A DNA stretch of 64,000 nt, taken from the NCBI RefSeq assembly GCF_012396315.1, contig NZ_JAAXPF010000001.1:62001-126000 (forward strand), given 5' to 3'. The position numbers and the translations under genes are program-made. Below, piece after piece: positions 44,732-53,466 of this stretch (the first letter of the stretch is position 1; each line of letters begins with the position of its first letter). The DNA is from Corynebacterium mucifaciens. Its GTDB lineage: Bacteria > Actinomycetota > Actinomycetes > Mycobacteriales > Mycobacteriaceae. The notes below the pieces were generated by a model that ran no database searches, was not told the origin of the DNA, and saw only the letters and a list, made by a program, of their open reading frames with translations.

Positions 44732-47089
44732 CTACACCGTAACTGGCTCGGTCGTCTGCGAATGCCCGCGGTGGAGCTTCTCCCCCTCGATGTCCAGGTT
44801 CGGCAGCGCCTTATCCAGCCACCCCGGAATCTTCCAGGCGCGGTCGCCCAGCAGGTACATGGTGGCGGGGATGAGCGTCATGCGCACCACGAATGCGTCG
44901 ATGAGCACGCCGGCCGCAAGTGCGAAGCCCATGGCCTTGATGAACGGCTCGTCCATGAGGACGAACGCGGCGAACACCGAGATCATGATCAGCGCGGCCG
45001 CGGTGACCACGCGGGCACCGTGCTTGTAACCGTTGGCCACCGCGTTGCCGGCGGTCTTGCCGCGGGAGACGTAGCCTTCGCGCATACGCGTGACCAGGAA
45101 CACCTGGTAATCCATGGCGAGGCCGAAGGTCAGGCCGATGAGCATGATGGGCAGGAAGGACAACAGCGGCTGCGGGTCTTCGATGAGCCCGAACATGCCC
45201 TCCTGGAAGATCGCCACGGTCACGCCAAACGTTGCCGCCATGGACAGGCCGAAGCCCAGCGCGGCGAGGAGCGGCACCCAGATGGAGCGGAACACCAGCA
45301 TGAGCACGATGAACGCGAGTCCCAGGACGATCGCGATGTACGGAACGAGCACGTCGGAAAGCATCTGCGAGATGTCGTCAAAGATCGGCGTGATGCCGGT
45401 GATGCCGAACGTGGCGCCGGTTTCGTCCTCGAACGGCTGCTTGAACTCGCGCAGGCGCTCCATCGTGTCGGTGGTGGCCTGGTCGGTGGCGCCGGAATCC
45501 GGCGTGATCAGGATTTGGGCGGCGTCGAAGTTGTCCGTGGTGCGCACGATTTGTGCGTTTACCACGCCTTCGGTGCCGGCGAAATCCTGCAGCAGGGTTT
45601 GGTAGGAGCCCATGCGGTCCTGCTCGGCCACGTCAGCCGCGTCCACGTACGCGATCATCGGTGCGTTGCGGCCGGGGCCGAAGGCGTCGTTCATGATCTC
45701 GTACGCCTCTCGCTGCGGGGAGCCAAGCTTCGCGGTGCCGTCGGTCGGCATCGCCAAGCGCAGGTTCGCGGCGGGGATGGCGAGGATGCCAAGCAGCACG
45801 ACACCGGCGATGAGGTTCAGCCACGGACGCGCGCGGATCTGGCGTGCCCACAGCAGGCCCATGGTCGGTTTCTCGTCCTCCGGGTCGGGGACCCTCGGGC
45901 CGGGAATGCGGATAGCGAATGCCCGGGTGCCCAGCAAACCGAGCAGCGAGGGGAGGAAGGTGAGCGCAACAAGCACAGCGATCGCGACCGTCGCAGCCGC
46001 AGCGAGCGCCATGGTGGTTAGGAACGGAATGCGGATGATCGACAAGGCGGCCAGCGCAATGAGCACCGTCGTGCCCGCGAAGACTACAGAGCCGCCCGCT
46101 GTGCCGAGCGCCATACCCATGGCGTGGGCACGCTGCTCCTTGTCCATCTTCTTCAATGCCTGCGCCAGTTCCTTCGGCGACAGGTTGTTCAGGCCGGAGG
46201 AGGAGATCAGCTCGTTGCGGAAGCGGGCCACGATGAACAGGGAGTAGTCGATGCCCACGGCGAGGCCGATCATGGACGCCAGCGTCGGCGTCATGTCGGA
46301 GATCGAGTCGGTGAACAGCGTGCCCATCTGCACGCCGAGGATGCCCACGCCCACGCCGATGACGGCGGCGATCAGCGGCAGGCCAGCGGCGACCAGGGAG
46401 CCGAAGGTGACCAGCAGCACGATCGCGGCGACGGCCATTCCGATAAGTTCCGAGGTGCCGTTCATTTCGCCGGCACCGCTGAACGCGTTGCCGCTGTATT
46501 TCACGGTGAGATCGGTGGCGTCGTAACGCTCGAGGATGCTTTCGACTTCGCCGAGGGTCTCCTCGGGGATGTCCATGATGTTGTCCTCGGTGAACGTGAC
46601 GGACACGGTTCCGGTGCGCCCGTCGGGGCTCAGCGGCGACAGCGCAGCGAGGTCAGCGTCGATCTGCTCCTGCGGCATGCCCTGCGCGGCCTTGGCTTCG
46701 CCCATCTGCTGCGCCATGCCAGCGGCGGCGAGTACGGGGTTGACAATCGCCTCGGGCTCGCGGAAGTCGCCGGTGGCTTTGAGTTCGTCGAGCATGGCAT
46801 CGACCTCGGCCATCACCTGCGGGTCTTGGAGCGTTGTCCCTTCCGGCGCCTGGATCACGACGGTGCCGCTGGGCACGCTCATCGCGTCCTCGTCGCTGCC
46901 GAAGCGCTCGTTCATCTCGTCCTGCGTCACGGTGGAGTCCATGTCCGGCATGGAGAACGTCGGGCTGGGGGATTTTGCAAAGTTCACGGCGCCGAAACCG
47001 AGGGCGCCCAAAAGGATCAGCCAGACGGCCAAAAACGGCCACACTTTTTTGTATGACCAGCTGCCTAGCCGGTAGAGAAATTCAGACAT
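44732..47089 (-). CDS. MMPL-family (RND) transporter
   Basis: 785 residues, 12 membrane helices in the MMPL pattern. TM1 is FLAVWLILLGALGFGAVNF, followed by a large extracytoplasmic domain (about residues 40-200). The core MMPL motif GLAVGIDYSLFIVARFRNEL occurs in the first half, and GLTFGLAMDYQVFLVTRMRE repeats it in the second. Such proteins export envelope lipids or drugs in mycolata. ATG 47089 is set by the TATCGT spacing. TetR-type control is likely. Substrate unknown; the family includes trehalose-monomycolate exporters, but TetR control and lack of mycolate genes favour a drug or lipid efflux role. Confidence 0.94.
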   Translation of the reverse strand: MSEFLYRLGSWSYKKVWPFLAVWLILLGALGFGAVNFAKSPSPTFSMPDMDSTVTQDEMNERFGSDEDAMSVPSGTVVIQAPEGTTLQDPQVMAEVDAMLDELKATGDFREPEAIVNPVLAAAGMAQQMGEAKAAQGMPQEQIDADLAALSPLSPDGRTGTVSVTFTEDNIMDIPEETLGEVESILERYDATDLTVKYSGNAFSGAGEMNGTSELIGMAVAAIVLLVTFGSLVAAGLPLIAAVIGVGVGILGVQMGTLFTDSISDMTPTLASMIGLAVGIDYSLFIVARFRNELISSSGLNNLSPKELAQALKKMDKEQRAHAMGMALGTAGGSVVFAGTTVLIALAALSIIRIPFLTTMALAAAATVAIAVLVALTFLPSLLGLLGTRAFAIRIPGPRVPDPEDEKPTMGLLWARQIRARPWLNLIAGVVLLGILAIPAANLRLAMPTDGTAKLGSPQREAYEIMNDAFGPGRNAPMIAYVDAADVAEQDRMGSYQTLLQDFAGTEGVVNAQIVRTTDNFDAAQILITPDSGATDQATTDTMERLREFKQPFEDETGATFGITGITPIFDDISQMLSDVLVPYIAIVLGLAFIVLMLVFRSIWVPLLAALGFGLSMAATFGVTVAIFQEGMFGLIEDPQPLLSFLPIMLIGLTFGLAMDYQVFLVTRMREGYVSRGKTAGNAVANGYKHGARVVTAAALIMISVFAAFVLMDEPFIKAMGFALAAGVLIDAFVVRMTLIPATMYLLGDRAWKIPGWLDKALPNLDIEGEKLHRGHSQTTEPVTV

Positions 47090-47129
47090 GTTGCACACGA
47101 TATGTAAAGTTGCATAACGCGTGCAACAT
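47088..47129 (-). promoter_or_regulatory. 42-bp palindromic operator over the MMPL-TetR promoter
   Basis: The half-sites 47088-47107 and the complement of 47110-47129 match at 17 of 20 positions, each starting ATGTTGCAC, around a 2-base centre. The left half begins at the MMPL start codon. It contains the minus-strand TATCGT (47102-47097), seven bases before the ATG. Binding here would block both -10 and transcript start. Probable site for the co-transcribed TetR. Confidence 0.7.
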
Positions 47130-47140
47130 TTCACTGATAG

Positions 47141-47165
47141 AAAAAGGGAGGCGCGGCGCCTCCCT
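47141..47165 (-). terminator. Intrinsic terminator of the 61-aa gene
   Basis: A 9-bp GC-rich stem (GGGAGGCG/CGCCTCCC plus one A-T pair) with a 3-base loop. On the minus strand a TTTTTC tract follows directly. It starts 30 bases past the stop of the small gene. Confidence 0.9.
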
Positions 47166-47194
47166 GAAAGCGTCTGCGACGCGGCGGTGCCGAA

Positions 47195-47380
47195 TTAGAG
47201 GAGCAACGAGACGCCGCGGACGATCGAATCCCACAACCCCACCACCGAGTAGCTGAGGTCGCGCAGTGAGTCCTGCCAGGACTGGGGGAGGAAGTTGTTG
47301 ACAAAGTCGGTCGTCAACACGATGCGCAGATCCTCTGCGCCGTGGTGCATGTTGTAGGTCAGCTGAGAGCTCAGATCCAT
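47195..47380 (-). CDS. Small acidic 61-aa protein (possible PorA/PorH-like)
   Basis: 61 residues beginning MDLSSQLTYN, no cysteine, mildly acidic, ending VRGVSLLL. Not recognised as a named family. The gene is bracketed by its own signals: TACCAT seven bases before ATG 47380 and a strong terminator after the stop. The MDLS start and size recall corynebacterial outer-membrane porin PorH, but the rest does not align clearly, so this is only a hypothesis. An upstream in-frame GTG at 47386 is less well placed. Confidence 0.65.
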   Translation of the reverse strand: MDLSSQLTYNMHHGAEDLRIVLTTDFVNNFLPQSWQDSLRDLSYSVVGLWDSIVRGVSLLL

Positions 47381-47387
47381 GCCCACG

Positions 47388-47393
47388 ATGGTA
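47388..47393 (-). promoter_or_regulatory. -10 hexamer of the 61-aa gene
   Basis: TACCAT on the minus strand lies seven bases before ATG 47380. Confidence 0.55.
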
Positions 47394-47503
47394 CGCCGAC
47401 CCGGTGCGCGGTCGGATGAAAACCGTACGCTTATTCCGTTTTGCAGGGGTTATAGGCCGGGTTATGGTCGGTAGTAGGACAACCGAATCAGAGGAGGAGC
47501 ATC

Positions 47504-49009
47504 GTGACTACGGCAGCCCCACCCCCGGCAGCCACTCACCAGAAACCAGCGGAGACCGAGCACACCACGGGCAAGGTCGTCGCATTCATCGCGGCCTTCG
47601 CCGCGTTGGCCGCGGTCGTGCTCATCCCGATCGGCGGGCTGGCCATGCCGGCGAAAATTGCGTTGGGCATGCTGGCGTTCGCTGTGATCATGTGGGTGAC
47701 CGAGGCCGTCACCTACCCCGTCAGCGCGGTGATGATCGTAGGGCTCATCGCGATCATGCTCACTTTCGCACCGGACCCCGAGACCGGGGAGGCCGTCGGG
47801 GCGTCGCAAGGCCTGAGCACCGCAATGAGCGGCTTCTCCTCGTCCGCCGTTGCCCTCGTCGCGGCGGCGTTGGCGCTGGCCACAGCCATGCAGGCGACGG
47901 GGTTGCACCGCAGGCTCGCGCTCTACGTGCTGAAGCTGGCGGGGGAGAAGGTCTCCAACATCGTCATTGGCGCGATTGTCATCTCGATCATTCTGGCCTT
48001 TTTCGTCCCGTCCGCTACCGCGCGCGCCGGCGCGGTGGTGCCGATCCTCATGGGCATGGTGGCCGCGTTCGGCCTGGAAAAAGAATCGAAACTCGCCGCG
48101 CTCCTGGTCATCACCGCGACGCAGGCCGTGTCCATCTGGAACGTGGGTATTAAGACGGCTGCGGCGCAAAACCTCGTGGCCGTCGGTTTCATCGAAGACC
48201 AGCTGGGCCAGACCGTGTCGTGGGGCCAATGGTTCCTGTGGGCGGCCCCGTGGTCGGTGCTCATGTCCGTCGCGCTGTACTTCATCATGCGCTGGGCCAT
48301 CAAACCTGAGACTGACGCGATTGCGGGCGGGCGTGAGCTCGTCGAGAAGCAGCTCGCGGACATGGGGCCGATGACGGGCGCAGAAAAGCGCCTCACCGCG
48401 ATCGCAGTCGCGCTGCTGCTGTTTTGGGCCACCGAGGGCCTGCTGCACCCGATCAGCTCCGCGACCATCACCATCGTCGCCGTCGGCATCATGCTCACGC
48501 CCGGCATCGGCGTGATGGATTGGAAGTACGCGCAGGAGCACATCAACTGGGGCACCCTTGTGGTGTTCGCGGCCGGCATTTCGCTGGGCAAGTTCCTGCT
48601 GGACACCGGCGCGGCGTCCTGGCTGTCGGAATCCACCTTCGGCGCCATCGGTCTCGCCTCCATGCCGATCCTCGCGGCGATCGCGCTGGTGAGCCTGTTC
48701 AATATCCTGATCCACCTGGGATTCGCATCGGCGACCTCGCTGGCGTCCGCGCTCATCCCGGTGTTCATCGCGCTGGCGGCAACGTTGGAGGTGCCGAACG
48801 GCGGTATCGGGTTTGTGATCATCCAGCAGTTCGTCATCTGCTTCGGCTTCTTGCTGCCGGTCTCCGCCCCGCAGAACATGCTCGCCTACGGCACGGGCGC
48901 GTTCACGTCCAAGCAGTTCCTGCGCACCGGAATCCCGCTGACGGTCGTGGGCTACCTGCTCATCCTCGTCCTTTCGGCTACGTATTGGAGCTGGATCGGG
49001 CTGGTTTAA
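47504..49009 (+). CDS. DASS/SLC13-family dicarboxylate transporter
   Basis: 501 residues, about 12 membrane helices. Features: the VTEAVTYPVSAVMIVGLIA segment, a first SNT-like region rewritten as FVPSATARAGAVVPIL, and a second as LGFASATSLASALIPV. It imports di- or tricarboxylates with sodium. GAGGAGG precedes GTG 47504. The specificity motif differs from SdcS-type SNT, so the substrate (succinate, citrate or other) is open. Its end overlaps the next convergent gene by four bases. Confidence 0.9.
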   Translation: MTTAAPPPAATHQKPAETEHTTGKVVAFIAAFAALAAVVLIPIGGLAMPAKIALGMLAFAVIMWVTEAVTYPVSAVMIVGLIAIMLTFAPDPETGEAVGASQGLSTAMSGFSSSAVALVAAALALATAMQATGLHRRLALYVLKLAGEKVSNIVIGAIVISIILAFFVPSATARAGAVVPILMGMVAAFGLEKESKLAALLVITATQAVSIWNVGIKTAAAQNLVAVGFIEDQLGQTVSWGQWFLWAAPWSVLMSVALYFIMRWAIKPETDAIAGGRELVEKQLADMGPMTGAEKRLTAIAVALLLFWATEGLLHPISSATITIVAVGIMLTPGIGVMDWKYAQEHINWGTLVVFAAGISLGKFLLDTGAASWLSESTFGAIGLASMPILAAIALVSLFNILIHLGFASATSLASALIPVFIALAATLEVPNGGIGFVIIQQFVICFGFLLPVSAPQNMLAYGTGAFTSKQFLRTGIPLTVVGYLLILVLSATYWSWIGLV

Positions 49010-49398
49010 ACCAGAATGAGGCCCAGGTGCAGCGCGTGCAGCTCGTGCTCCCCTGGGCCTTTCGGCAGCGCGGCGATCTCGTCCGCCGTGGCCGGGGTGA
49101 CGGGAATGATCCACCCGAGCTTCGGGTCCAGCACCGGCACAGACTCTCGGTCCACCGGCACAAACGTCACGTCGCGCGCCCCCGGGTGCCGCAGCTGCAC
49201 AGCGTCGCCGGTGGCGAGGAGATCGAGCGCGTCCGCCGACGTGGTCACAATCACCATCTTCTCCTCCGTGTCCGGGGAGAGTTTCGCGGTGTGCACCTGC
49301 AGCCTCTCGACGTCCAACGGTGTGAACTGATCCGGCACATCCACGAGGGGAGTGTGCCCGAGGCCGAGCAGCTGACGCGCGCGACTGAGAAGTCCCAT
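49006..49398 (-). CDS. Conserved hypothetical protein (130 aa)
   Basis: Not recognised. Opens with a short amphipathic, basic helix (GLLSRARQLLGLG) and then a mixed alpha/beta region (VPVLDPKLGWIIPVTPATADEIAALPKG core). No membrane segment. ATG 49398 is eight bases after TACACT, a leaderless-type start. Divergent from the YihY-type gene, 27 bases apart. Function unknown. Confidence 0.75.
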   Translation of the reverse strand: MGLLSRARQLLGLGHTPLVDVPDQFTPLDVERLQVHTAKLSPDTEEKMVIVTTSADALDLLATGDAVQLRHPGARDVTFVPVDRESVPVLDPKLGWIIPVTPATADEIAALPKGPGEHELHALHLGLILV

Positions 49399-49425
49399 GG
49401 TGGCCGAGTGTATAAGCTGCCGGAT
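49399..49425. promoter_or_regulatory. Overlapping divergent leaderless promoters
   Basis: Plus: TAAGCT (49413-49418) is seven bases before ATG 49426. Minus: TACACT (49412-49407) is eight bases before ATG 49398. The two hexamers abut. Confidence 0.5.
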
Positions 49426-50535
49426 ATGGCAGAAAACGGCACGACGTACCGCGCAGAGCTGATCATGCCGTACGGCACCGGAGACGTGGTGGTCACCCCG
49501 CACGACTACGAATCCCCGCTTCGGCGCGGCAACCGGCTGACCAAGGCGGGTTGGCGGTCGGTGCTGCGGCGCATCGTCACCGACTTCTCCAACGACGGCG
49601 TGGTCGACCGCGCCGCGGCCATGACCTACTACTCGCTGCTTTCCGTCGCGCCGATGCTCCTCGCCGCGTATTCCGTTTTCAGCCTGCTCATGCCGCGCAA
49701 GGAGGACGCGCCCGACTCGCTGCTGGCGGACCTCATCCAGACCTACGTGCCGCCGGAGCTGCAGGATGACGCGCTGAGGTTGCTGCTCACGATTGTCGGA
49801 ACGCCGTCGCAAAGCACGATCGCGCTGGTGGTTTCGGGGGTGTTCTCGCTCTGGTCGGCCTCGGGGTACGTGCGCTCGTTCTCGCGCACTGCGAACCTGA
49901 TGTACGGGCGCACCGAAGGGCGTCCGATCGCCGTGACGTGGATAACGATGTGGCTGGTCACCCTCGTGCTGGTGGTCGGCGCGGTGGTGATTATCCTGGG
50001 GGCGTTGCTTACCGACGGCATCGTGACCGCCGTGCTCGGCCCGGTCGCCCGCCCGCTGCAGCTGGAGAGCGAGCTGGAATACCTCACGTCGATCTTCCTG
50101 CCCGTGTGGGACTACCTCCGCGGACCGGTCATCGCGGTGGTGGCGGTGGCACTGGTCAGCGTGTTGTACCACTTCACCCCGAATGTGCGCCCCGGGCGCT
50201 TCCGGGTGCTCACCCTCGGCTCCACGCTGGCGCTCGCGACGGCCAGCGCGCTCTGGGTCGGCTTCGGCTGGTACCTGCGCTACGTCGGCGTGCGCAGCAC
50301 CTACGGGGCGTTCGGAACCGTCTTGGCGGTGCTGGTGCTGGTGTGGGCCATGAACGTCGTGCTGCTCATGGGGGTGAAGATCGATGCCGAGGTGCTGCGG
50401 GCGAAGGAGCTGCAGGCTGGGTTCGACTCGCGCCGGTGCATCCAGGCGCCGCCGCGGTCCAACAGCGGCGCGGCCTGGCGGCTGCAGATGCAGCGGTGGA
50501 CCGACCGCGCGGGTGAGGAAATCCTGGACGGCTGA
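49426..50535 (+). CDS. YihY/BrkB-family membrane protein
   Basis: 369 residues. A cytoplasmic N-terminus of about 55 residues is followed by about six membrane helices. The family core is DRAAAMTYYSLLSVAPMLLAAYSVF, then YVRSFSRTANLMYGR and the FGTVLAVLVLVWAMNVVLLMG region. This family was once called ribonuclease BN, an assignment later withdrawn; the molecular role is unknown. A basic C-terminal tail is present. Leaderless-type promoter. Confidence 0.88.
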   Translation: MAENGTTYRAELIMPYGTGDVVVTPHDYESPLRRGNRLTKAGWRSVLRRIVTDFSNDGVVDRAAAMTYYSLLSVAPMLLAAYSVFSLLMPRKEDAPDSLLADLIQTYVPPELQDDALRLLLTIVGTPSQSTIALVVSGVFSLWSASGYVRSFSRTANLMYGRTEGRPIAVTWITMWLVTLVLVVGAVVIILGALLTDGIVTAVLGPVARPLQLESELEYLTSIFLPVWDYLRGPVIAVVAVALVSVLYHFTPNVRPGRFRVLTLGSTLALATASALWVGFGWYLRYVGVRSTYGAFGTVLAVLVLVWAMNVVLLMGVKIDAEVLRAKELQAGFDSRRCIQAPPRSNSGAAWRLQMQRWTDRAGEEILDG

Positions 50536-50550
50536 TTAACTCAGGGCCGG

Positions 50551-50556
50551 TAGGGT
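50551..50556 (+). promoter_or_regulatory. -10 hexamer of the SDR gene
   Basis: TAGGGT lies six bases before ATG 50563. Confidence 0.45.
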
Positions 50557-50562
50557 GGCGCC

Positions 50563-51447
50563 ATGGCACTTATTGATCCCCGCACAAAGCACCCCTCCGA
50601 TTTCCCCTCCGAGCCGCGCCAGGACAATCCCGGCCTTGAAACCAAGATGGCAACCGCGCCCGATCTGGGCCAAGACACCTACGTAGGCTCCGGCAAGCTC
50701 GAGGGCCGTCGCGCCCTGATCACCGGCGGTGACTCCGGCATCGGTGCCGCCACCGCCATCGCGTTCGCCCGCGAGGGCGCGGACGTGGCCATCGCCTACC
50801 TGCCGGAAGAGCAGGAAGATGCAGACCGCATTGTGAAGCTCATCGAGGACGCCGGCCGCAAGGCCGTAGCCATCCCCGGCGACCTGAAGGAGCTGGACAA
50901 CTGCGTGGCCGCGGTAGAGAAAACCGTCGAGGGCCTCGGCGGCATCGACCTCCTGGTCAACAACGCTTCGCGCCAGGTGTGGAACGACGGGTTGCTCAAC
51001 GTCTCCGACGAGGACTTCGACGCAACTATGAGGACCAACCTGTACTCCGCGTTCCGCGTGACCAAAGAGGCGGTCAAGCACATGGAGCCGGGTTCCTCCA
51101 TCATTTTCACTACCTCCGTCCAGGCGTACAGCCCGTCGAAGGAGCTGCTGGATTACGCGATGACAAAGGCCGCCTTCAACAACCTTGCCAAGGGCCTCTC
51201 CGGCGAGCTGCTGGCGTCCAAGGGCATCCGCGTCAACGCCGTCGCTCCGGGTCCGATCTGGACCGTGATCCAGCCGGCGGAGGGCCAGCCGGAAGAAGTC
51301 GTGGACAACTTCGCGCAGGACTCCGACATCGGCCGTCCAGGCCAGCCTGCGGAGCTCGCCGGCGCGTACGTCTTCCTCGCCTCGGAGGCCGCCTCCTACA
51401 TCTCCGGCGAGACGCTCGCAGTTACCGGTGGCGCGCTGACGCCATAG
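50563..51447 (+). CDS. Short-chain dehydrogenase/reductase
   Basis: 294 residues. A proline-rich N-terminal extension of about 45 residues precedes the Rossmann fold: ALITGGDSGIGAATAIAFAREGADVAIAYLP, LLVNNAS, catalytic Ser in FTTSVQAYSPSKELLDYAMTK (Y-x3-K is YAMTK), and VNAVAPGPIWT. Matches the YhdF/YdaD general-stress group. Substrate and cofactor preference cannot be read. It lies before bioA but has its own promoter. Confidence 0.93.
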   Translation: MALIDPRTKHPSDFPSEPRQDNPGLETKMATAPDLGQDTYVGSGKLEGRRALITGGDSGIGAATAIAFAREGADVAIAYLPEEQEDADRIVKLIEDAGRKAVAIPGDLKELDNCVAAVEKTVEGLGGIDLLVNNASRQVWNDGLLNVSDEDFDATMRTNLYSAFRVTKEAVKHMEPGSSIIFTTSVQAYSPSKELLDYAMTKAAFNNLAKGLSGELLASKGIRVNAVAPGPIWTVIQPAEGQPEEVVDNFAQDSDIGRPGQPAELAGAYVFLASEAASYISGETLAVTGGALTP

Positions 51448-51451
51448 CGGT

Positions 51452-51500
51452 TGAGCACTGTTCAAAAACGGCTATGAACAGTGACGGGCGGTGCTAGGGT
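51452..51500 (+). promoter_or_regulatory. Candidate BioQ-type operator and promoter of bioA
   Basis: CACTGTTCA (51456-51464) and TGAACAGTG (51475-51483) form a perfect 9-bp inverted repeat with a 10-base spacer. The left part also contains TGAGC-N3-GTTCA (51452-51464), close to the TGAAC-N3-GTT motif known for corynebacterial BioQ. TAGGGT (51495-51500) is eight bases before the bioA ATG. Regulator inferred. Confidence 0.55.
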
Positions 51501-51508
51501 CCTCTCCC

Positions 51509-52786
51509 ATGGACCCTAGCGAGATCGCCGAAATCGACGCCGCCCACATCTGGCACCCATACGCGGAGCCGGGGCAGTTCACGTACCCCGTCGAAAGCGC
51601 GTCCGGCCCGCGCATCACGCTCCACGACGGCCGCGTGCTCATCGACGCGATGTCGTCCTGGTGGTCCGCCATCCACGGCCACCGCAACCCGCGCCTCGTC
51701 GGGGCGGCTGAAGCGCAGCTGGCGAAAATGAGCCACGTCATGTTCGGCGGTCTCACCCACGAACCGGCAGCGCTGCTGACCAAGCGGCTGCTCGACATCA
51801 CCGGCGGCGCATTCAGCCAGGTGTTTTACTCCGACTCCGGCTCCGTGTCGGTGGAGGTGGCGATGAAAATGGCGCTGCAGTACGCCATCGGGCAGGGCCA
51901 TCCCGAGCGCACCACGTTTCTTACCTGGCGCTCCGGCTACCACGGCGACACGTTTGCCACCATGAGCGTGTGCGACCCGGAGGGCGGGATGCACGCCATG
52001 TGGGGCGACGCACTCAAACCCCAGGTATTCGCGCCCGCGCCGCCCGTGCGCGGCGCCTCCGAAGCGCAGCGCTCGGCCTACCTGGAGCAGTTCGCCTCGC
52101 TGATCACAGACGACATCGCCGGGGTCATCATCGAACCCGTCGTCCAAGGCGCGGGCGGCATGCGCTTCCACGACCCCGAACTCGTGCAGGGCCTTCGCCA
52201 GCTTTGCGACGCCTCCGGTATCCCGCTCATCGCCGACGAGATCGCCACCGGCTTCGGCCGCTCCGGCGACCTGTTCACCACCTTGGGCAACGGCGTGGTG
52301 CCCGACATCATGTGCGTGGGCAAGGCCATGACCGGCGGGTTCATGACACTGGCTGCGACCTTGGCCACCGAAAAGATCGCCTCCGGCATGGCGCCGAAAG
52401 CGCTCATGCACGGCCCGACGTTCATGGCCAACCCATTGGCGTGCGCGGTGGCGGCGGAATCCGTCGCCATGGTGGCCGAGGGGCAGTGGCGCGAACAGGT
52501 GAACAGGATCGAGGCCGGGCTTGAACAGGGCCTGCGCCCGCTGGCTAACACGCCGGGCGTGGCAGATGTCCGCGTCCTCGGGGCCATCGGCGTGGTGGAG
52601 ATGGAAGACGACGTGCCGATGCGCGAGACCACTGAGGCAGCGATGGCGCAGGGCGTGTGGGTCCGCCCATTCGGACGGCTCATCTACACCATGCCCCCGT
52701 ACGTCTGCACCGATGACGAGGTGGCGCAGATTTGCCGGGGCATCACACAGGCGGTGCACACCGCAGCGAAGGAGAACGGGAAATGA
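51509..52786 (+). CDS. bioA: Adenosylmethionine-8-amino-7-oxononanoate aminotransferase
   Basis: 425 residues. Transfers the amino group from SAM to KAPA in biotin synthesis. Motifs: AHIWHPYAEPG, MSSWWSAIHGHRNP, SDSGSVSVEVAMKMALQY, the PLP Asp in IADEIATGFGRSG, and PLP Lys about 272 in CVGKAMTGGFM. Leaderless-type start. Its stop overlaps bioD by four bases. Confidence 0.97.
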   Translation: MDPSEIAEIDAAHIWHPYAEPGQFTYPVESASGPRITLHDGRVLIDAMSSWWSAIHGHRNPRLVGAAEAQLAKMSHVMFGGLTHEPAALLTKRLLDITGGAFSQVFYSDSGSVSVEVAMKMALQYAIGQGHPERTTFLTWRSGYHGDTFATMSVCDPEGGMHAMWGDALKPQVFAPAPPVRGASEAQRSAYLEQFASLITDDIAGVIIEPVVQGAGGMRFHDPELVQGLRQLCDASGIPLIADEIATGFGRSGDLFTTLGNGVVPDIMCVGKAMTGGFMTLAATLATEKIASGMAPKALMHGPTFMANPLACAVAAESVAMVAEGQWREQVNRIEAGLEQGLRPLANTPGVADVRVLGAIGVVEMEDDVPMRETTEAAMAQGVWVRPFGRLIYTMPPYVCTDDEVAQICRGITQAVHTAAKENGK

Positions 52787-53466
52787 TTATCGCCATTACT
52801 GGCACCAACACGGATGTGGGCAAGACCGTCGCCACCGCAGCCATCGCGAGCGTTTTGCAGCGCCGCGGCATCGACGTCGTGGCGGCGAAACCCATTCAGA
52901 CCGGCGAGGCGCCTGGGCAGGGCGATGCGTCAGCCGTCGCCAAGCTGGCAGGTGTGCGCACATTTGAGCGGTGGCGTTACCCGGAGCCACTCGCGCCGAA
53001 CTTGGCGGCGCGGCGGGCGGGGATTGCGACACCGCCGCTTGCGGAGGTCGCGGAGTGGGTGCGCAGCCTCGACGCACCCGGCCGTGTCGTGCTGGTGGAG
53101 GGCGCCGGCGGGTTGCTTGTCCGTCTGGCGGACGACTACACGCTCGTGGACATCGCAAAGGCCGTCGACGCCCCGCTGGTGGTCGTGACCTCCCTCGGCC
53201 TGGGCAGCTTAAACCTCGCAGAGCTGACGTGCGTGCAGGCGCGCGCGGCGGGGCTGGAAGTGCTGGGGCTCATCGGCGGCAGCATGCCGGACGACCCGGA
53301 TCTGCCCACGCGCCTGAACGTGGCGGAGCTGCCAGAAGTCACCGGAGCGGAGTACTTCGGCCACCTGCCCGACGGGTGCGGCAAACTTGGCACCGAGGCA
53401 TTCGCGGAGGTTGCGTGGGAGGCTATCGGGGAGGCAGTGGCCGCGCGCGTAGGCTCGCGGGCATGA
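52783..53466 (+). CDS. bioD: Dethiobiotin synthetase
   Basis: 227 residues. ATP-dependent closure of the ureido ring of dethiobiotin. P-loop GTNTDVGKTVATAA (residues 7-20), AKPIQTGE, VEGAGGLLVRL and the LGSLNLAELT region match the family. ATG overlaps the bioA stop (ATGA) and its TGA overlaps the patatin gene (ATGA), so all three are translationally coupled. bioB is not in the window. Confidence 0.97.
   Translation: MIIAITGTNTDVGKTVATAAIASVLQRRGIDVVAAKPIQTGEAPGQGDASAVAKLAGVRTFERWRYPEPLAPNLAARRAGIATPPLAEVAEWVRSLDAPGRVVLVEGAGGLLVRLADDYTLVDIAKAVDAPLVVVTSLGLGSLNLAELTCVQARAAGLEVLGLIGGSMPDDPDLPTRLNVAELPEVTGAEYFGHLPDGCGKLGTEAFAEVAWEAIGEAVAARVGSRA

Noticed and set aside
44627..46021. Plus-strand open frame of 464 codons opposite the MMPL gene
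   Set aside because: His/Arg/Asp-rich antisense shadow without motifs.
47462..49114. Minus-strand open frame of 550 codons opposite the DASS transporter
   Set aside because: Antisense shadow with Arg/His/Asp/Gly-rich low-information sequence and no domain.
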